Made by a program: the position numbers and the translations under genes
The notes under the pieces: generated by a model
Told to the model about the DNA's origin: nothing
What the model saw: only the letters and a program-made list of their open reading frames with translations
Databases searched by the model: none
Source: Anaerolineae bacterium
Lineage (GTDB): Bacteria; Chloroflexota; Anaerolineae; Promineifilales; Promineifilaceae
NCBI GenBank assembly: GCA_028277515.1
Contig: JANQGC010000338.1
Span: forward strand, 1-7,322
Reading direction: 5' to 3'
Length of the DNA stretch: 7,322 nucleotides
Shown: positions 1 through 6,849 of the stretch, in pieces
How positions within the stretch are numbered: position 1 is the stretch's first letter
Layout of the letters: each line of letters opens with the position of its first letter

Positions 1-1243
1 CTTCAAAGACCGCCAGGTGGGAGACAAAACCATTTCCGCAGAGGTGATCGTCCAGGCGATCACAACCGCTGCCGATGAAGTGCTTGAAGGTAAATTTAAT
101 GACCAGTTCGTCGTCGATCCCATTCAAGCCGGCGCCGGCACCAGCCATAACATGAACACCAATGAGGTAATCGCCAACCGGGCCAATGAATTGTTGGGCT
201 TTTCTTTGACGGATGGCCAAAAGCCGGTGCATCCTAATGACCATGTCAACATGGCCCAATCAACCAATGACACCATCCCCACAGCGATTCGGCTGGGCTG
301 TCTATGGCGCATGGATGAATTGGAAGAGGCCCTGGAGAAGTTAATTGCGGCCTTATATGAAAAAGCGGCCGAGTTTGATGATGTCGTTAAGAGCGGCCGC
401 ACTCATCTTCAGGATGCCGTTCCGGTGCGCCTGGGACAAGAATTTGGCGCTTACGCCCTGACCATCGAGCGTGACCTGGAAAAAATCCAGCAAGCCGCAG
501 ACCATCTGAATCGCCTGGGCATTGGCGGCACAGCAACAGGCACAGGCTTAAATGCGCACTCCGAATATCATGGACAAATGATCGAAGTGCTCTCCCGACT
601 GACCGGGATTGAATTAAAAGAGTCAGACAATCTATTTGAAAGTATGCAGAGCATGGCCGATCCGGTTCATTTCAGCGCCGCCTTGCGCACCCTGGCCCAA
701 GATTTGGTGCGCATTGCCAATGATATCCGCTTGCTCTCTTCCGGTCCCAGCACCGGATTGGACGAGATACGTTTAGAACCTGTGCAGCCTGGATCATCCA
801 TCATGCCCGGCAAAGTCAACCCGGTCATGGCTGAAATGATGAACATGGCCATGTTCCAGGTGATCGGCAATGACACGACGGTCATGATGTCCGGGCAGGC
901 CGGCCAGTTGGAATTGAATGTGATGATGCCCATTATCGCTTACAACCTGTTCCAAAGCATGGACATTATCATCAACGCCACAACCGTCTTCACCGAGAAA
1001 TGCATCGCCGGCATCAAGGCCAATCCTGAAAAAGCCCACGGCTGGTTAGCGAAAAATGCTATCCTGGTTACTGCACTTAACCCGGTCATAGGCTATGCGA
1101 AGGGAGCTGAGGTAGCCAAGGAAGCGATGGCCAAAAACTTGACCGTGCGCCAGGTCGTCCTGGAAAAAGGGTATTTGACTGAGGAAGAAGCCGATCAGCT
1201 GCTCAATGTGCGGGCGCTGACAGATGGCGGAATCCAGGGTTAA
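1..1243 (+). CDS. aspA: Aspartate ammonia-lyase (aspartase), 5'-truncated by window edge
   Basis: Catalyses reversible deamination of L-aspartate to fumarate and ammonia; a cytosolic homotetramer in the family. The frame is open from base 2, so the gene begins upstream; about 65-75 N-terminal residues are missing judged from E. coli AspA, leaving 413 residues. Superfamily motifs in order: GAGTSHNMNTNEV, HPNDHVNMAQSTND, GRTHLQDAVPVRLGQEF, and the mobile catalytic loop GSSIMPGKVNPV (bases 791-826), whose serine is the catalytic base in the family. GAGTS (rather than fumarase TGSGTQSN), QDAVP, VNPVMAE, VIGNDT and GQLELNVM all favour aspartase over class II fumarase; the sequence resembles Bacillus aspartase as I remember it. 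It is not argininosuccinate lyase, which carries a GSSxMPQKKNP loop. A GTG at 17 could be misread as the start, but homology continues upstream of it. No terminator lies between its stop and the arg promoter 9 bases later, so readthrough would enter the arg leader. Confidence 0.82.
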   Translation, partial: FKDRQVGDKTISAEVIVQAITTAADEVLEGKFNDQFVVDPIQAGAGTSHNMNTNEVIANRANELLGFSLTDGQKPVHPNDHVNMAQSTNDTIPTAIRLGCLWRMDELEEALEKLIAALYEKAAEFDDVVKSGRTHLQDAVPVRLGQEFGAYALTIERDLEKIQQAADHLNRLGIGGTATGTGLNAHSEYHGQMIEVLSRLTGIELKESDNLFESMQSMADPVHFSAALRTLAQDLVRIANDIRLLSSGPSTGLDEIRLEPVQPGSSIMPGKVNPVMAEMMNMAMFQVIGNDTTVMMSGQAGQLELNVMMPIIAYNLFQSMDIIINATTVFTEKCIAGIKANPEKAHGWLAKNAILVTALNPVIGYAKGAEVAKEAMAKNLTVRQVVLEKGYLTEEEADQLLNVRALTDGGIQG

Positions 1244-1252
1244 AGCATTATT

Positions 1253-1280
1253 TTGACATACGCCCGGCATCTGCTACAAT
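1253..1280 (+). promoter_or_regulatory. Sigma-70-type promoter of the arg operon
   Basis: TTGACA (1253-1258), a 16-base spacer, then TACAAT (1275-1280) preceded by TGC, which also gives an extended -10 (TGn). The -35 is a perfect consensus and the -10 differs at one position. Transcription should start about 1286-1291. It lies 9 bases after the aspA stop and drives the leader and argC onward. No AT-rich ArgR-box-like palindrome was seen across it. Confidence 0.85.
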
Positions 1281-1290
1281 TCCGCCCGTA

Positions 1291-1365
1291 ATGAAATTGT
1301 TTGCTATTTTACAAGCACCTCGCCGTTTTCGCCGTCGTCGCCCGACCAAAAGGTCTGGTACTTGA
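1291..1365 (+). CDS. Arginine-rich leader peptide of the arg operon (24 aa)
   Basis: ATG at 1291, TGA at 1363-1365. The peptide begins MKLFAILQAP, followed by RRFRRRRP and then TKRSGT. Seven of 24 residues are arginine: codons 11, 12, 14-17 (six CGC/CGT within 1321-1341) and 21 (AGG at 1351). There is no Shine-Dalgarno; the promoter -10 ends at 1280, so the ATG sits within about 0-5 bases of the predicted transcript start, implying leaderless or near-leaderless translation. It lies between a strong promoter and a strong terminator in front of arginine genes, the classic position of an attenuation leader peptide. The likely role is to sense charged tRNA-Arg by ribosome stalling. The alternative, a small basic structural protein, does not explain the competing RNA pairings that overlap its 3' end. 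Confidence 0.8.
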   Translation: MKLFAILQAPRRFRRRRPTKRSGT

Positions 1366-1441
1366 GGTTGTCTGAACTGCAAACGCAATAAGAGAACGCG
1401 ATCGAACCGCCAGACTAGAAGAAAAGTCTGGCGGTTTTTTT
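1340..1441 (+). promoter_or_regulatory. Arginine transcription attenuator (1:2, 2:3, 3:4 pairings)
   Basis: Three alternative RNA pairings can be drawn. Segment 1 (1340-1347) with segment 2 (1352-1359): loop AAAA, four pairs (CGACC side GACC/GGTC), one mismatch, two G-C pairs and a terminal G-U. Segment 2 (1352-1359, GGTCTGGT) with segment 3 (1409-1416, GCCAGACT): eight pairs including two G-U; this antiterminator removes most of the terminator's left arm. Segment 3 with segment 4: the terminator at 1405-1436. A ribosome stalled with the last CGC codons (1336-1341) in its decoding sites should cover segment 1 but end near 1351, freeing segment 2 for antitermination. A ribosome at the stop codon (1363) should cover segment 2 and let the terminator form. 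A second GTCTG copy at 1370-1374 could pair weakly with CAGAC (1411-1415). The model predicts expression during arginine shortage; it is inferred, not tested. Confidence 0.78.
1405..1441 (+). terminator. Intrinsic terminator in the argC leader
   Basis: Perfect 12-bp stem: AACCGCCAGACT (1405-1416) with AGTCTGGCGGTT (1425-1436), an 8-base purine loop (AGAAGAAA), and a T-tract from 1435 to 1441 followed by ATTTT. It lies 28 bases before argC, so it is conditional rather than a gene-end terminator, although it could also stop readthrough from aspA. Confidence 0.92.
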
Positions 1442-1468
1442 ATTTTGGATGGGTACAGGGTCAGGAAA

Positions 1469-2476
1469 ATGATAAAAGCAGGAATTTTTGGCGCAACGGG
1501 TTATACAGGATATGAACTGGTTTCAATCTTGCAGAAGCATCATGAAACGCAGATCTGTTTTGCAACTTCCACCACCAATGTCGGGAAATCGCTGCGCACG
1601 ATTTATCCGGCCGCTCCGAATATCGCCCTGGTGTCCCCGGAAGAGGCGAACCTGGAGGAAACCGATGTCGTTTTCCTTTGCCTGCCCCATGCCACCGCAG
1701 CGCATACGGCCGTCCACGCCTTAGAAGCGGGCAACCGGGTAGTTGATCTGAGCGCCGACTTTCGTCTCAAAGATGCGGCCGTTTACGAATCCTGGTATGG
1801 CACAACCCACCCCGCCCCCGAATTATTAGAGGAAGCGGTCTACGGATTAACCGAATTCGCCCGTGCGGATCTTGCCGGGACACGGCTGGTCGCCAATCCC
1901 GGCTGCTATACGACCACCACCTTGCTCGCTCTACAACCAATTATGGCCGCTCAACTGGAAATAAGTGGAGACATTATCATTGATGCCAAGTCGGGCGTCT
2001 CCGGGGCAGGTCGGGCGCCGCAGAGCAATACCCACTTTGTGCAGGTGGCCGATAATTTTTCACCTTACAAGATCGGCCGCGCCCACCGCCATTTGCCGGA
2101 AAAGGAGCAGGTGATTTCCTGGTGGCATAAAAATCCGCCACAACTGATCTTCAGCCCGCATCTACTTCCGGTTCCCAGGGGCATCCTGGCCAATATCTAT
2201 GTGTCCCTATTGGGCAACTGGTCAGAATCTGAGATACGTAGTTTATACGAGGACACTTATGCCGCAGAAACCTTTGTACAAGTACTGCCCCCTGGAGAAC
2301 TGGCCACACTGGCCCATGTCACCCACAGCAACAACTGTGCCATCTCACTCACCTTTGCCAACCGCATGTTGATTATCACATCGGCTACGGATAACCTGGT
2401 CAAGGGTGCAGCAGGGCAGGCCGTGCAGAATATGAACGTCATGTTTGGGCTAACAGAGGGGGAGGGTTTGAATTAA
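1469..2476 (+). CDS. argC: N-acetyl-gamma-glutamyl-phosphate reductase
   Basis: Third step of arginine synthesis: NADPH-dependent reduction of N-acetylglutamyl-5-phosphate to the semialdehyde, in the cytosol. The protein is 335 residues, typical for the shorter ArgC type. N-terminal NADP-binding Rossmann motif GIFGATGYTGYE (about residues 5-16); VVDLSADFRL; active-site cysteine C146 in NPGCYTTT; SGVSGAGR; then GRAHRHLPE with H206/H208, the catalytic histidine region. The ATG at 1469 is chosen because it gives the usual MIKAGIFGATGYTG beginning and has AGGG (1457-1460) 8 bases upstream; an upstream TTG at 1445 lies almost in the terminator T-tract and adds 8 unconserved residues. It is the first structural gene after the attenuator; argB follows 2 bases after its stop. 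Confidence 0.96.
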   Translation: MIKAGIFGATGYTGYELVSILQKHHETQICFATSTTNVGKSLRTIYPAAPNIALVSPEEANLEETDVVFLCLPHATAAHTAVHALEAGNRVVDLSADFRLKDAAVYESWYGTTHPAPELLEEAVYGLTEFARADLAGTRLVANPGCYTTTTLLALQPIMAAQLEISGDIIIDAKSGVSGAGRAPQSNTHFVQVADNFSPYKIGRAHRHLPEKEQVISWWHKNPPQLIFSPHLLPVPRGILANIYVSLLGNWSESEIRSLYEDTYAAETFVQVLPPGELATLAHVTHSNNCAISLTFANRMLIITSATDNLVKGAAGQAVQNMNVMFGLTEGEGLN

Positions 2477-2478
2477 TC

Positions 2479-3252
2479 ATGCGCGTCTTAAAAGTTGGCG
2501 GCAATGAGCTGAGCGATCCCGATTTTGTCAATCTCCTGGCAAAAAACGTGGCTCGCATCCGAGAAAATACGGGCCGGCCGTTGATTATTGTCCACGGTGG
2601 GGGCAAGGCCATCGCCAGCGTGCAGTCCAGGCTGGGTCTAAAAACAGTTAAAGTAGACGGGCTGCGGGTCACAGATGGGGAGTCATTGGATGTAGCGGAA
2701 ATGGTCCTCTCCGGGCACAGCAATAAGATTTTGGTCAAAGCGCTGCTGGCTGCCGGTCTGGATGCGATCGGCCTCAGCGGGGTTGATGGCGGATTACTGC
2801 GCTGCAAGAAGAAAGTCCATCCGACGGCCGACCTGGGCTTTGTTGGCGAGATCGTCGAGGTACGTCTGGAACTTATCGAACGATTGATCGCCTCAAACCT
2901 GGTCATTGTCCTCTCGCCCATTTCGCTCGGTCTGGATGGCTTGACCTACAATGTCAACGCTGATGAAGCTGCCAGCGCCGTTGCCCTGGCGACGAGTGCG
3001 AGCCAATTAGACTTTATTTCCAATGTCCCCGGCGTCTTGAATGGGCAAAAGATTATCTCCCAGTTAACCACAGGGGAAACAGAGCATTTAATTGAGCAGG
3101 GCATCATCAGCGGCGGAATGATTCCCAAGGTCCGGTCGGCCTTGCAAGCCATTGAACAGGGTGTTAAGCGGACGCGGATTGTTGATCTCGCCGGCCTGGC
3201 CGGCAGCGAGGGCACTGTCTTTCTCAAAAAACCTGCTGAGGTCATTCAATAA
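2479..3252 (+). CDS. argB: Acetylglutamate kinase
   Basis: Second step of the pathway: ATP-dependent phosphorylation of N-acetylglutamate. 257 residues, normal for the amino-acid kinase family without an N-terminal regulatory helix, which in the family usually goes with arginine-insensitive enzymes (inference). Motifs: K5-V-G-G, HGGG at 39-42, GLRVTD with R63 (N-acetylglutamate contact), IGLSGVDGG, YNVNAD with N158/N160, and GGMIPKV with K217, the nucleotide/phosphate lysine. The closely related LysZ kinase was considered, but the GLRVTD segment, the absence of any LysW-like gene here and the argC-argD-argJ context favour ArgB. The start is only 2 bases after the argC stop; a GGAGG at 2461-2465 lies 13 bases upstream, a rather long spacing, so coupling to argC translation is likely. 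Confidence 0.94.
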   Translation: MRVLKVGGNELSDPDFVNLLAKNVARIRENTGRPLIIVHGGGKAIASVQSRLGLKTVKVDGLRVTDGESLDVAEMVLSGHSNKILVKALLAAGLDAIGLSGVDGGLLRCKKKVHPTADLGFVGEIVEVRLELIERLIASNLVIVLSPISLGLDGLTYNVNADEAASAVALATSASQLDFISNVPGVLNGQKIISQLTTGETEHLIEQGIISGGMIPKVRSALQAIEQGVKRTRIVDLAGLAGSEGTVFLKKPAEVIQ

Positions 3253-3261
3253 GGTCAAAGC

Positions 3262-3693
3262 ATGAAGAATCTGACTGTCACCATCAGCCGCTTTAACATC
3301 TCCGATTATGAGGAAGTTTACCATTTATGGCAGAGCTGTTCCGGCATTGGTTTAAGCAGTGCCGACAGCGCGGAGAATATCGCCGCCTACCTGGAACGCA
3401 ATCCGGGTATGAGTTTTATTGCCAGGGCTGAACAGATGATAGTCGGTGCTATTTTAGGTGGCCATGACGGCCGTAGAGGTTATATCCACCACCTGGCCGT
3501 ACGCGACGATTATCGTCGCCAGGGAATCGGCAAGCAGTTGGTTGAACACTGTCTGAACAGATTAAGCGAAGAAGGGATGCAAAAATGCCACCTGTTTATT
3601 TTTCATGAAAACTATAGCGGCATCGCCTTTTGGCAAGATTGTGGCTGGACATTTCGCCAGGATATTCGCGTCATGTCTGCCTATCTCAATTAA
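3262..3693 (+). CDS. GNAT-family N-acetyltransferase, substrate unknown
   Basis: 143 residues, a single GNAT domain. Acetyl-CoA pyrophosphate-binding motif A is visible: AVRDDYRRQGIGKQLV, with R85-R-Q-G-I-G90. A strand with VGAILGGHDGRRGYIHHLAV precedes it, and a YSGIAFWQDCGW motif near the C terminus corresponds to the usual Y/F-x-x-x-G-F/W end of the fold. It resembles small YpeA-like acetyltransferases more than N-acetylglutamate synthases. It sits 9 bases after argB, with AAGG (3251-3254) overlapping the argB stop as its ribosome site, and 44 bases before argD, so it is cotranscribed with arginine genes. A role in the pathway or in modifying its products or enzymes is possible but not shown; the clearer N-acetylglutamate synthase is the separate gene at 4940. 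Confidence 0.85.
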   Translation: MKNLTVTISRFNISDYEEVYHLWQSCSGIGLSSADSAENIAAYLERNPGMSFIARAEQMIVGAILGGHDGRRGYIHHLAVRDDYRRQGIGKQLVEHCLNRLSEEGMQKCHLFIFHENYSGIAFWQDCGWTFRQDIRVMSAYLN

Positions 3694-3737
3694 GTGGTTT
3701 TGCATTAGAATATTTACTTATAAAGGGCTGGATATCA

Positions 3738-4940
3738 ATGGAAACAAAAGAAATAATTCAAAACGAATCAACCTACGTGCTGCAAACCTATGTCCGGCCG
3801 GACATTGTTTTCTCGCATGGCCAAGGGGTTTTCTTGTTTGATTCGGAAGGCAAGCGTTACCTTGATTTTTCTTCAGGGATCGCCGTGACGGTCCTGGGAC
3901 ACAGCGACGAGGGGTGGGTCATCGCCGTACAGGACCAGGCCAGCAAGCTGGTTCATGTTAGCAACCTCTATCACACCGCCCCCCATGCCGCCCTGGCTAA
4001 ACGTCTGGTTGAACATTCCTTTGCTGATAAGGTCTATTTCTGCAATTCCGGCGCGGAAGCTAATGAAGCGGCGATCAAGTTCGGCCGTAAATACGCTCAG
4101 CAAACCGCGAACAATCCGCAGAAAACAGAAATCGTCGCTTTTTCCGGCGGCTTTCACGGCCGAACAATGGGTGCCTTAGCTGTTACCCACAAAGCCAAGT
4201 ATCGCGATCCATTTCGGCCGCTCATGCCAGGCGTCACTTTCGCACCTTACAATGATTTGCAAGCGGCCGAACAAGCGATCAATGACAACACCTGCGCCGT
4301 GATTGTCGAGCCGGTGCAAGGGGAAGGCGGCGTGCACCCGGCCGATAAGGAATTCTTGCAGGGACTGCGCGGGCTTTGTGACCAATACCAGGTTACTTTG
4401 ATCTTCGACGAGGTGCAGTGCGGCCTTGGCCGGACCGGCACGTTGTGGGCTTATGAAGCATATGATGTGACGCCGGATATCATGACCCTGGCCAAGCCTC
4501 TGGCCGGGGGCCTGCCCATCGGCGCAACCCTGGTTACTAAGGCTATTGCTTCTATTATCAAACCCGGCGACCACGGTAGCACCTTCGCCGCCGGCCCTCT
4601 TGTCTGCCGCGCTGCGGAGGCGGTCTTTGACCGGGTTAACAATCCCCAATTTTTAGCCCAGGTGCGGGCAAATGCCGCATATTTGCACCACCGCCTGACA
4701 ACATTGGAGCATGACCCAATCGTCGAAGTACGTTCTGCCGGCTACCTGGTCGGTGTAGAGATGAAAATGCCCGTCGCGCCCCTGGTTGATGCCGCCCGGA
4801 ACCAGGGATTGATCGTGCTCAATGCCGGTGACAATGTCCTGCGTCTGGCACCACCACTCATCGCCGGGAAAGCAGAAATCGACCAGGCCGTCGGCATTAT
4901 TTCATCCTGTTTAGATGACCTGGAGAGCACAGAAAGCTGA
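3738..4940 (+). CDS. argD: Acetylornithine aminotransferase
   Basis: PLP-dependent class III aminotransferase, 400 residues, converting N-acetylglutamate semialdehyde and glutamate to N-acetylornithine. Motifs: [33 protein letters not shown] (cofactor phosphate region), [30 protein letters not shown] (aspartate that contacts the pyridine nitrogen), [14 protein letters not shown] with K253 as Schiff-base lysine, and [15 protein letters not shown], where family members usually have GGNP in place of AAGP. The ATG at 3738 gives the normal length and has AAGGG (3723-3727) 10 bases before it; in-frame codons reach back to 3630 inside the GNAT gene but that extension is not family-like. Its TGA shares one base with the ATG of the next gene (TGATG at 4938-4942), indicating translational coupling. 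The same enzyme family also includes ornithine and succinyldiaminopimelate aminotransferases; context favours argD. Confidence 0.94.
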   Translation: METKEIIQNESTYVLQTYVRPDIVFSHGQGVFLFDSEGKRYLDFSSGIAVTVLGHSDEGWVIAVQDQASKLVHVSNLYHTAPHAALAKRLVEHSFADKVYFCNSGAEANEAAIKFGRKYAQQTANNPQKTEIVAFSGGFHGRTMGALAVTHKAKYRDPFRPLMPGVTFAPYNDLQAAEQAINDNTCAVIVEPVQGEGGVHPADKEFLQGLRGLCDQYQVTLIFDEVQCGLGRTGTLWAYEAYDVTPDIMTLAKPLAGGLPIGATLVTKAIASIIKPGDHGSTFAAGPLVCRAAEAVFDRVNNPQFLAQVRANAAYLHHRLTTLEHDPIVEVRSAGYLVGVEMKMPVAPLVDAARNQGLIVLNAGDNVLRLAPPLIAGKAEIDQAVGIISSCLDDLESTES

Positions 4941-5509
4941 TGAATATTCGCCCCGCCCGGCCGAGTGATGTCCCGGCCATTGCCCAACTGGTCGCCGAAT
5001 ATGTCCGGCGGGGAGACTTGCTGCCACGCACGGCCGAATCAGTGCAGCAGAATTTGCAGGATTGGCTGGTCGGCATTGACGCCGACAATGATCTCGTTGC
5101 CTGTGTAAGTTTACAACGTTATACACCTGAACTGGCCGAAGTGCGCTCCCTGGCCGTTTCCGACAAAGCCAAAGGGCAGGGTTATGGCCGGATCATTGTC
5201 AAGGCGCTCATCGGCGAAGCCAGGATTCGTAACATTCCCACTCTCTTTGCTTTAACGCGCGTTGTACCCTTCTTTCACAAGTTGGGATTTCAGACAACCG
5301 TCAAAGAGCGTTTTCCGGAAAAAGTATGGCGCGACTGCCAGGCTTGCCCGGTCTTCGACAACTGTGATGAAACGGCCGTTTATATGCACCTGACCCCCGT
5401 TCAACCGAATGCTTATATTCCCATTCCCATTCCCGTGCGCGCTCGAGCCGCCAACCTAAGCATAGGATCAATTAATCTAGCATTGCCCAATGAAAAAGGA
5501 GAATTACCC
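4940..5509 (+). CDS. argA: Short (GNAT-type) N-acetylglutamate synthase, no own stop codon
   Basis: First committed step: acetyl-CoA plus glutamate to N-acetylglutamate. The GNAT domain spans about residues 1-151. It begins [16 protein letters not shown], has [20 protein letters not shown], the acetyl-CoA motif K78-G-Q-G-Y-G83, [16 protein letters not shown], and a cysteine cluster C133-x2-C136-x5-C142 followed by DETA. These match the stand-alone short synthases and the C-terminal domain of E. coli ArgA (from memory), not its kinase-like N-terminal half, which is absent. The start overlaps the argD stop by one base. Unusually, the frame has no stop after the domain: 39 linker residues (152-190) run in frame into the argG ATG, giving a potential 611-residue ArgA-ArgG protein ending at 6775. 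The 5509 end given here is the domain boundary, not a stop. Confidence 0.82.
5417..5434 (+). repeat. Hexanucleotide tandem repeat (ATTCCC)x3
   Basis: Three perfect head-to-tail copies of ATTCCC, encoding Ile-Pro three times in the ArgA-ArgG linker. Being a multiple of three, copy-number change would keep the frame. Confidence 0.9.
5496..5501 (+). promoter_or_regulatory. Strong Shine-Dalgarno for argG
   Basis: AAGGAG at 5496-5501, 8 bases before the ATG at 5510, an ideal site and spacing. It argues that ArgG is made from its own start even though the upstream argA frame is open through it. Confidence 0.85.
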
Positions 5510-6775
5510 ATGTCAAAAGAAACTGTAAACAAAGTCGTCCTGGCCTATTCCGGCGGATTGGACACCTCGGTGATCGTGCCCTGGCTGCGCGAGAATTATG
5601 GCTGCGAGGTCATCTGTTTCTGCGCCGATATCGGCCAGGGAGACGAAGAATTAGAAGGGTTAAAAGAGAAAGCCCTGGCCAGCGGCGCCAGCAAGGTTTA
5701 TGTCGAAGATTTACGCCACGAATTCGCCAAGGATTTCCTTTTTCCCTTAGTGCAGTCCGGCGCTATCTACGAACGGCGCTATTTGTTAGGCACTTCCGTA
5801 GCCCGGCCATTGATCGCTAAATGGCAGGTGGCCATTGCCGAAATGGAAGGAGCGGATGCGGTAGCTCATGGCGCGACAGGAAAAGGTAATGATCAAGTGC
5901 GCTTTGAATTGACCTACAAGGCGCTCAACCCGACTTTAAAAGTGATCGCGCCCTGGCGGGAGTGGGATATCCGCTCCCGTGAAGATGCTCTTGTTTATGC
6001 CCGTAAACATAATGTGCCCGTTGTACACAGTGAAAAATCAATCTACAGCCGGGATGCCAATCTATGGCACACGTCACATGAAGGCGGCATCCTGGAAGAT
6101 CCGGCCAATGAGCCGGAAGAATCCATGTTCCTGATTTCAAACTCGCCGGAAAATGCACCTGATGAGCCGGAAGTGGTCAAGATCGATATTGAAAAAGGGG
6201 TTCCGGTGGCTGTGAATGATGTGCTGCTACCACCGGCATCAATTATCGAAACCTTGAATGAAATCGGGGCTAAGCACGGCATCGGCCGTGTCGACCTGGT
6301 TGAAAACCGGCTGGTGGGCATGAAATCGCGTGGTGTATATGAGACGCCGGGCGGCACTATCCTCTATGCTGCCCAACGTGAGCTGGAATCACTCTGTTTG
6401 GACCGTGACACCAGCCATTACAAAGAGCAGGTTGGCGTGCGCTACGCGGAACTGGTTTACTTCGGCAAATGGTACCATTCGCTGCGCGAAGCGCTGCAAG
6501 CGTTCATCGACGTTACCCAGGAAACAGTCACCGGCTGGGTCAAGCTGAAACTATACAAGGGTAATGTGATCGTCGTCGGCCGTTCCAGCTCCAACAGCCT
6601 GTATCGTGAAGATTTTGCCACCTTCGGCCAGGAAGATGTCTATGATCAGCAGGACGCCGTGGGCTTCATCACACTCTTTGGATTGCAAATGAAAGTGAAA
6701 GCTATGATGGAAGTGAGTGACGGCGGCCGTACCCATTACGCCGCCCCTGATTATTCTAAATTCAAGCGCGATTAA
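5510..6775 (+). CDS. argG: Argininosuccinate synthase
   Basis: Seventh step of arginine synthesis: ATP-dependent condensation of citrulline and aspartate to argininosuccinate; cytosolic homotetramer in the family. 421 residues from the ATG at 5510, the usual length of about 400. ATP-binding P-loop AYSGGLDTS (residues 12-20), [22 protein letters not shown], and the family signature [13 protein letters not shown] (121-133); [25 protein letters not shown]. The start is chosen for the conserved N terminus ([16 protein letters not shown]) and the perfect Shine-Dalgarno 8 bases upstream. The reading frame is nevertheless open back to the argA ATG at 4940, so a 611-residue ArgA-ArgG fusion could also be produced by ribosomes finishing argA. 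Followed by a 173-base spacer before argJ. Confidence 0.95.
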   Translation: MSKETVNKVVLAYSGGLDTSVIVPWLRENYGCEVICFCADIGQGDEELEGLKEKALASGASKVYVEDLRHEFAKDFLFPLVQSGAIYERRYLLGTSVARPLIAKWQVAIAEMEGADAVAHGATGKGNDQVRFELTYKALNPTLKVIAPWREWDIRSREDALVYARKHNVPVVHSEKSIYSRDANLWHTSHEGGILEDPANEPEESMFLISNSPENAPDEPEVVKIDIEKGVPVAVNDVLLPPASIIETLNEIGAKHGIGRVDLVENRLVGMKSRGVYETPGGTILYAAQRELESLCLDRDTSHYKEQVGVRYAELVYFGKWYHSLREALQAFIDVTQETVTGWVKLKLYKGNVIVVGRSSSNSLYREDFATFGQEDVYDQQDAVGFITLFGLQMKVKAMMEVSDGGRTHYAAPDYSKFKRD

Positions 6776-6788
6776 GTAAATATACGAA

Positions 6789-6849
6789 AGATTTGTCAAT
6801 TTTTATTTTCTTGTACCTCTGGAAATTCCACAGAAAAATTGACAAATCT
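6789..6849. repeat. Perfect 16-bp inverted repeat with inner hairpin
   Basis: AGATTTGTCAATTTTT (6789-6804) and AAAAATTGACAAATCT (6834-6849) are exact reverse complements separated by 29 bases. The spacer itself contains GGAAATTCC (6821-6829) and can form a small nested hairpin (6817-6822 with 6828-6833, one mismatch). There is no T-tract after the right arm on the + strand, so it is not a typical terminator of argG. Outward-facing TTGACA lies in both arms. No clear target-site duplication flanks it. It could be a structured mRNA element, an operator-like palindrome, or a small MITE/REP-like insertion. Confidence 0.85.

Larger units (their letters stand above)
5392..5509 (+). other. In-frame linker between ArgA and ArgG domains
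   Basis: Residues 152-190 of the continuous frame. It is rich in proline at first (IPIPIP), then looks like translated spacer DNA: AT-rich and with no recognisable domain. The other two frames hold at least six stops here (TGA 5391, TAA 5457, TAG 5463, TAA 5473, TAG 5478, TGA 5491), while the argA frame has none. Either a true fusion linker, or a spacer whose stop was lost by mutation or a base-call indel. Confidence 0.6.

Noticed and set aside
1253..1300. ArgR/AhrC operator at the arg promoter.
   Set aside because: No AT-rich ARG-box-like palindrome is visible across or next to the promoter; degenerate boxes cannot be excluded by eye.
1351..1366. TGGTAC in the argC leader resembles the T-box core TGGNACC, suggesting an Arg T-box riboswitch.
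   Set aside because: Only about 65 bases of transcript lie upstream, too little for a canonical Stem I with specifier loop, the match breaks after TGGTAC, and the run of Arg codons is unexplained by a T-box. Leader-peptide attenuation fits better.
1449..1472. A seven-codon mini-frame (MGTGSGK) whose TGA overlaps the argC ATG.
   Set aside because: No ribosome site (it begins just after the terminator T-tract) and too short to assess; probably chance, although the ATGA overlap could allow coupling.
2439..2921. Long open frame on the minus strand opposite argB (also others opposite argD and argJ).
   Set aside because: Antisense shadows of well-supported genes, with low-complexity Ser/Arg/Pro-rich translations and no recognisable domain.
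3694..3737. AT-rich spacer before argD with TAGAAT and TATAAA, considered as an internal promoter.
   Set aside because: No -35 at acceptable spacing (TTGCAT to TATAAA is only 13 bases).
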